Notes under the pieces: model-generated
Seen by the model: the letters and a program-made list of their open reading frames with translations, nothing else
The model's database searches: none
What the model was told of the DNA's origin: nothing
In this document: positions 4,880-5,791 of the stretch, one piece after another
How the letters are laid out: each line of letters opens with the position of its first letter
Position numbering within the stretch: position 1 is the first letter of the stretch
Assembly (NCBI GenBank): GCA_003252195.1
Contig: QKFK01000018.1
Coordinates: 1 to 5,791 of the forward strand
DNA: 5,791 bases
Direction: 5' to 3'
Source: Rhodospirillales bacterium
GTDB taxonomy: Bacteria; Pseudomonadota; Alphaproteobacteria; QKFK01; SZUA-500
Program-made: the position numbers and the translations under genes

Positions 4880-5791
4880 ACGAAATTAAGAGATTATCAG
4901 CAAGATGCTATAAATTTAATTAAAATGTCATGGAGCAAAGGACACAAAAGAAATATTATTTGCTTACCTTGTGGGGCAGGCAAAACGGTATTATTTGCGT
5001 TTATGGCAGAACAGACCACAAAAAACAATAAAACAGTTTGGTTTCTAGTACACAGGCAAGAGCTTCTTAATCAAACAATAGAAACCTTCAGCAGATTTAA
5101 TATTCCAACCGATAAAATCGTAATCGGCATGGTTGCAACGGTGGCGAATCACTTATCAGATTATCCTGCACCGGATTTTATTATCTTTGATGAATGTCAT
5201 TTTTCAGCTGCTGCTACATGGACTAAAATAATTAATGCTTACCCTGATTGTTTTATAACCGGTTTAACAGCAACTCCTTGCAGGCTTGATGGCAAACCAC
5301 TTGGCAATATTTACACCGATTTGCTTGTCGGAATAACTGCTAATGAACTGATTGAGCGTGGCTTTTTATCGCAGTATAAATATTTTGCGCCGACAGTTTC
5401 GGACTTATCAGCCTTAAAAATCAAAGGCAAAGACTACGATTCACAATCAGCGACCGAACTATTATCGCAAAGGGCAGTTTTCGGCAACGTGATTGATAAT
5501 TATAAAAAATATGCTGACGGGTTGCAGACGATATGCTATTGCTCCAGCATAAAACATTCAGAGGATATGGCAGAGCAGTTCCGGCAGTCAGGTATAAACG
5601 CTATTCATTTTGACGGAAATACTCCTGCAAAAATCAGAGCTGATATTATTCAGCGATTCAGAGATGGCGAGATAAAAATACTTTGCAACGTGGATTTAAT
5701 TTCGGTTGGCTTTGACTGTCCTGATTGCCACTGCTGCATATTGCTCAGACCGACACTCAGCACAGCATTGTACATACAGCAAGCTTGCAGA
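4880..5791 (+). CDS. DEAD/DEAH-box (DECH) superfamily 2 helicase, 3' end outside window
   Basis: The frame runs off the right edge after 304 codons. Counted from ACG 4880, the SF2 motifs appear in order: LRDYQQDAI (Q-type motif, 3-11), PCGAGKT (motif I/Walker A, 30-36), VWFLVHRQELL (Ia, 53-63), FIIFDECH (motif II, 100-107), GLTATP (motif III, 128-133), the second RecA domain with TICYCSS (217-223) and HFDGNT (243-248), ILCNVDLISVGFD (motif V region, 267-279), and YIQQACR (start of motif VI, 298-304). It is an ATP-dependent nucleic-acid translocase or helicase, probably for phage replication or recombination. A start at ATG 4925 would cut off the LRDYQ motif, so 4880 is preferred although it reads ACG; one T-to-C change in an ATG explains it. 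The stop and any C-terminal domain lie beyond the window. The specific substrate is not visible. Confidence 0.8.

Noticed and set aside
4925..5791. SF2 helicase starting at ATG 4925
   Set aside because: It would remove the LRDYQQDAI motif and has no ribosome binding site nearby; the GAGGTGA site fits 4880.

Overview
The window is a compact, one-directional DNA replication and recombination module. All recognisable genes lie on the + strand and are abutting or overlapping, down to the helicase stop. It looks like the early region of a temperate phage, prophage or related integrative element. The low-GC, A-rich composition, strong GAGGTG/GGAGG ribosome binding sites and the gene families suggest a Bacillota host, most likely in the Clostridia. 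The host is inferred from style and is not proven.

Layout, left to right: (1) the C-terminal part of an SMC/Rad50-like ATPase, open at the left edge and split into two frames by an exact 16-bp tandem duplication (740-773); (2) a RecB-family PD-(D/E)XK nuclease (989-1825) with a four-cysteine pattern, whose 3' end carries a second exact tandem duplication of 17 bp; (3) a small OB-fold SSB-like protein (1815-2219); (4) a CHC2 zinc-finger primase-type protein without a catalytic primase domain (2219-2743); (5) a DUF927-type AAA+ helicase (2724-4580); (6) a roughly 300-bp noncoding gap (4581-4879) packed with copies of the 9-mer GGTTGCCAA in both orientations around a very AT-rich core, a candidate replication origin; (7) a DECH-box superfamily 2 helicase (4880 to the right edge) whose natural start codon position reads ACG.

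Working model (inference): the ATPase and nuclease form an end-processing or recombination pair, SSB coats single strands, and the zinc-finger protein and DUF927 helicase act as primase accessory and replicative helicase at the repeat array just downstream. The SF2 helicase helps remodel or restart forks.

The main surprises are the iteron-like array, the two out-of-frame short tandem duplications about 1 kb apart, the ACG start, and an acidic Pro-Phe tail on the helicase that resembles the SSB C-terminal tip. The duplications and the lost ATG may mean a decaying prophage, or errors in the sequence; the window alone cannot separate these.
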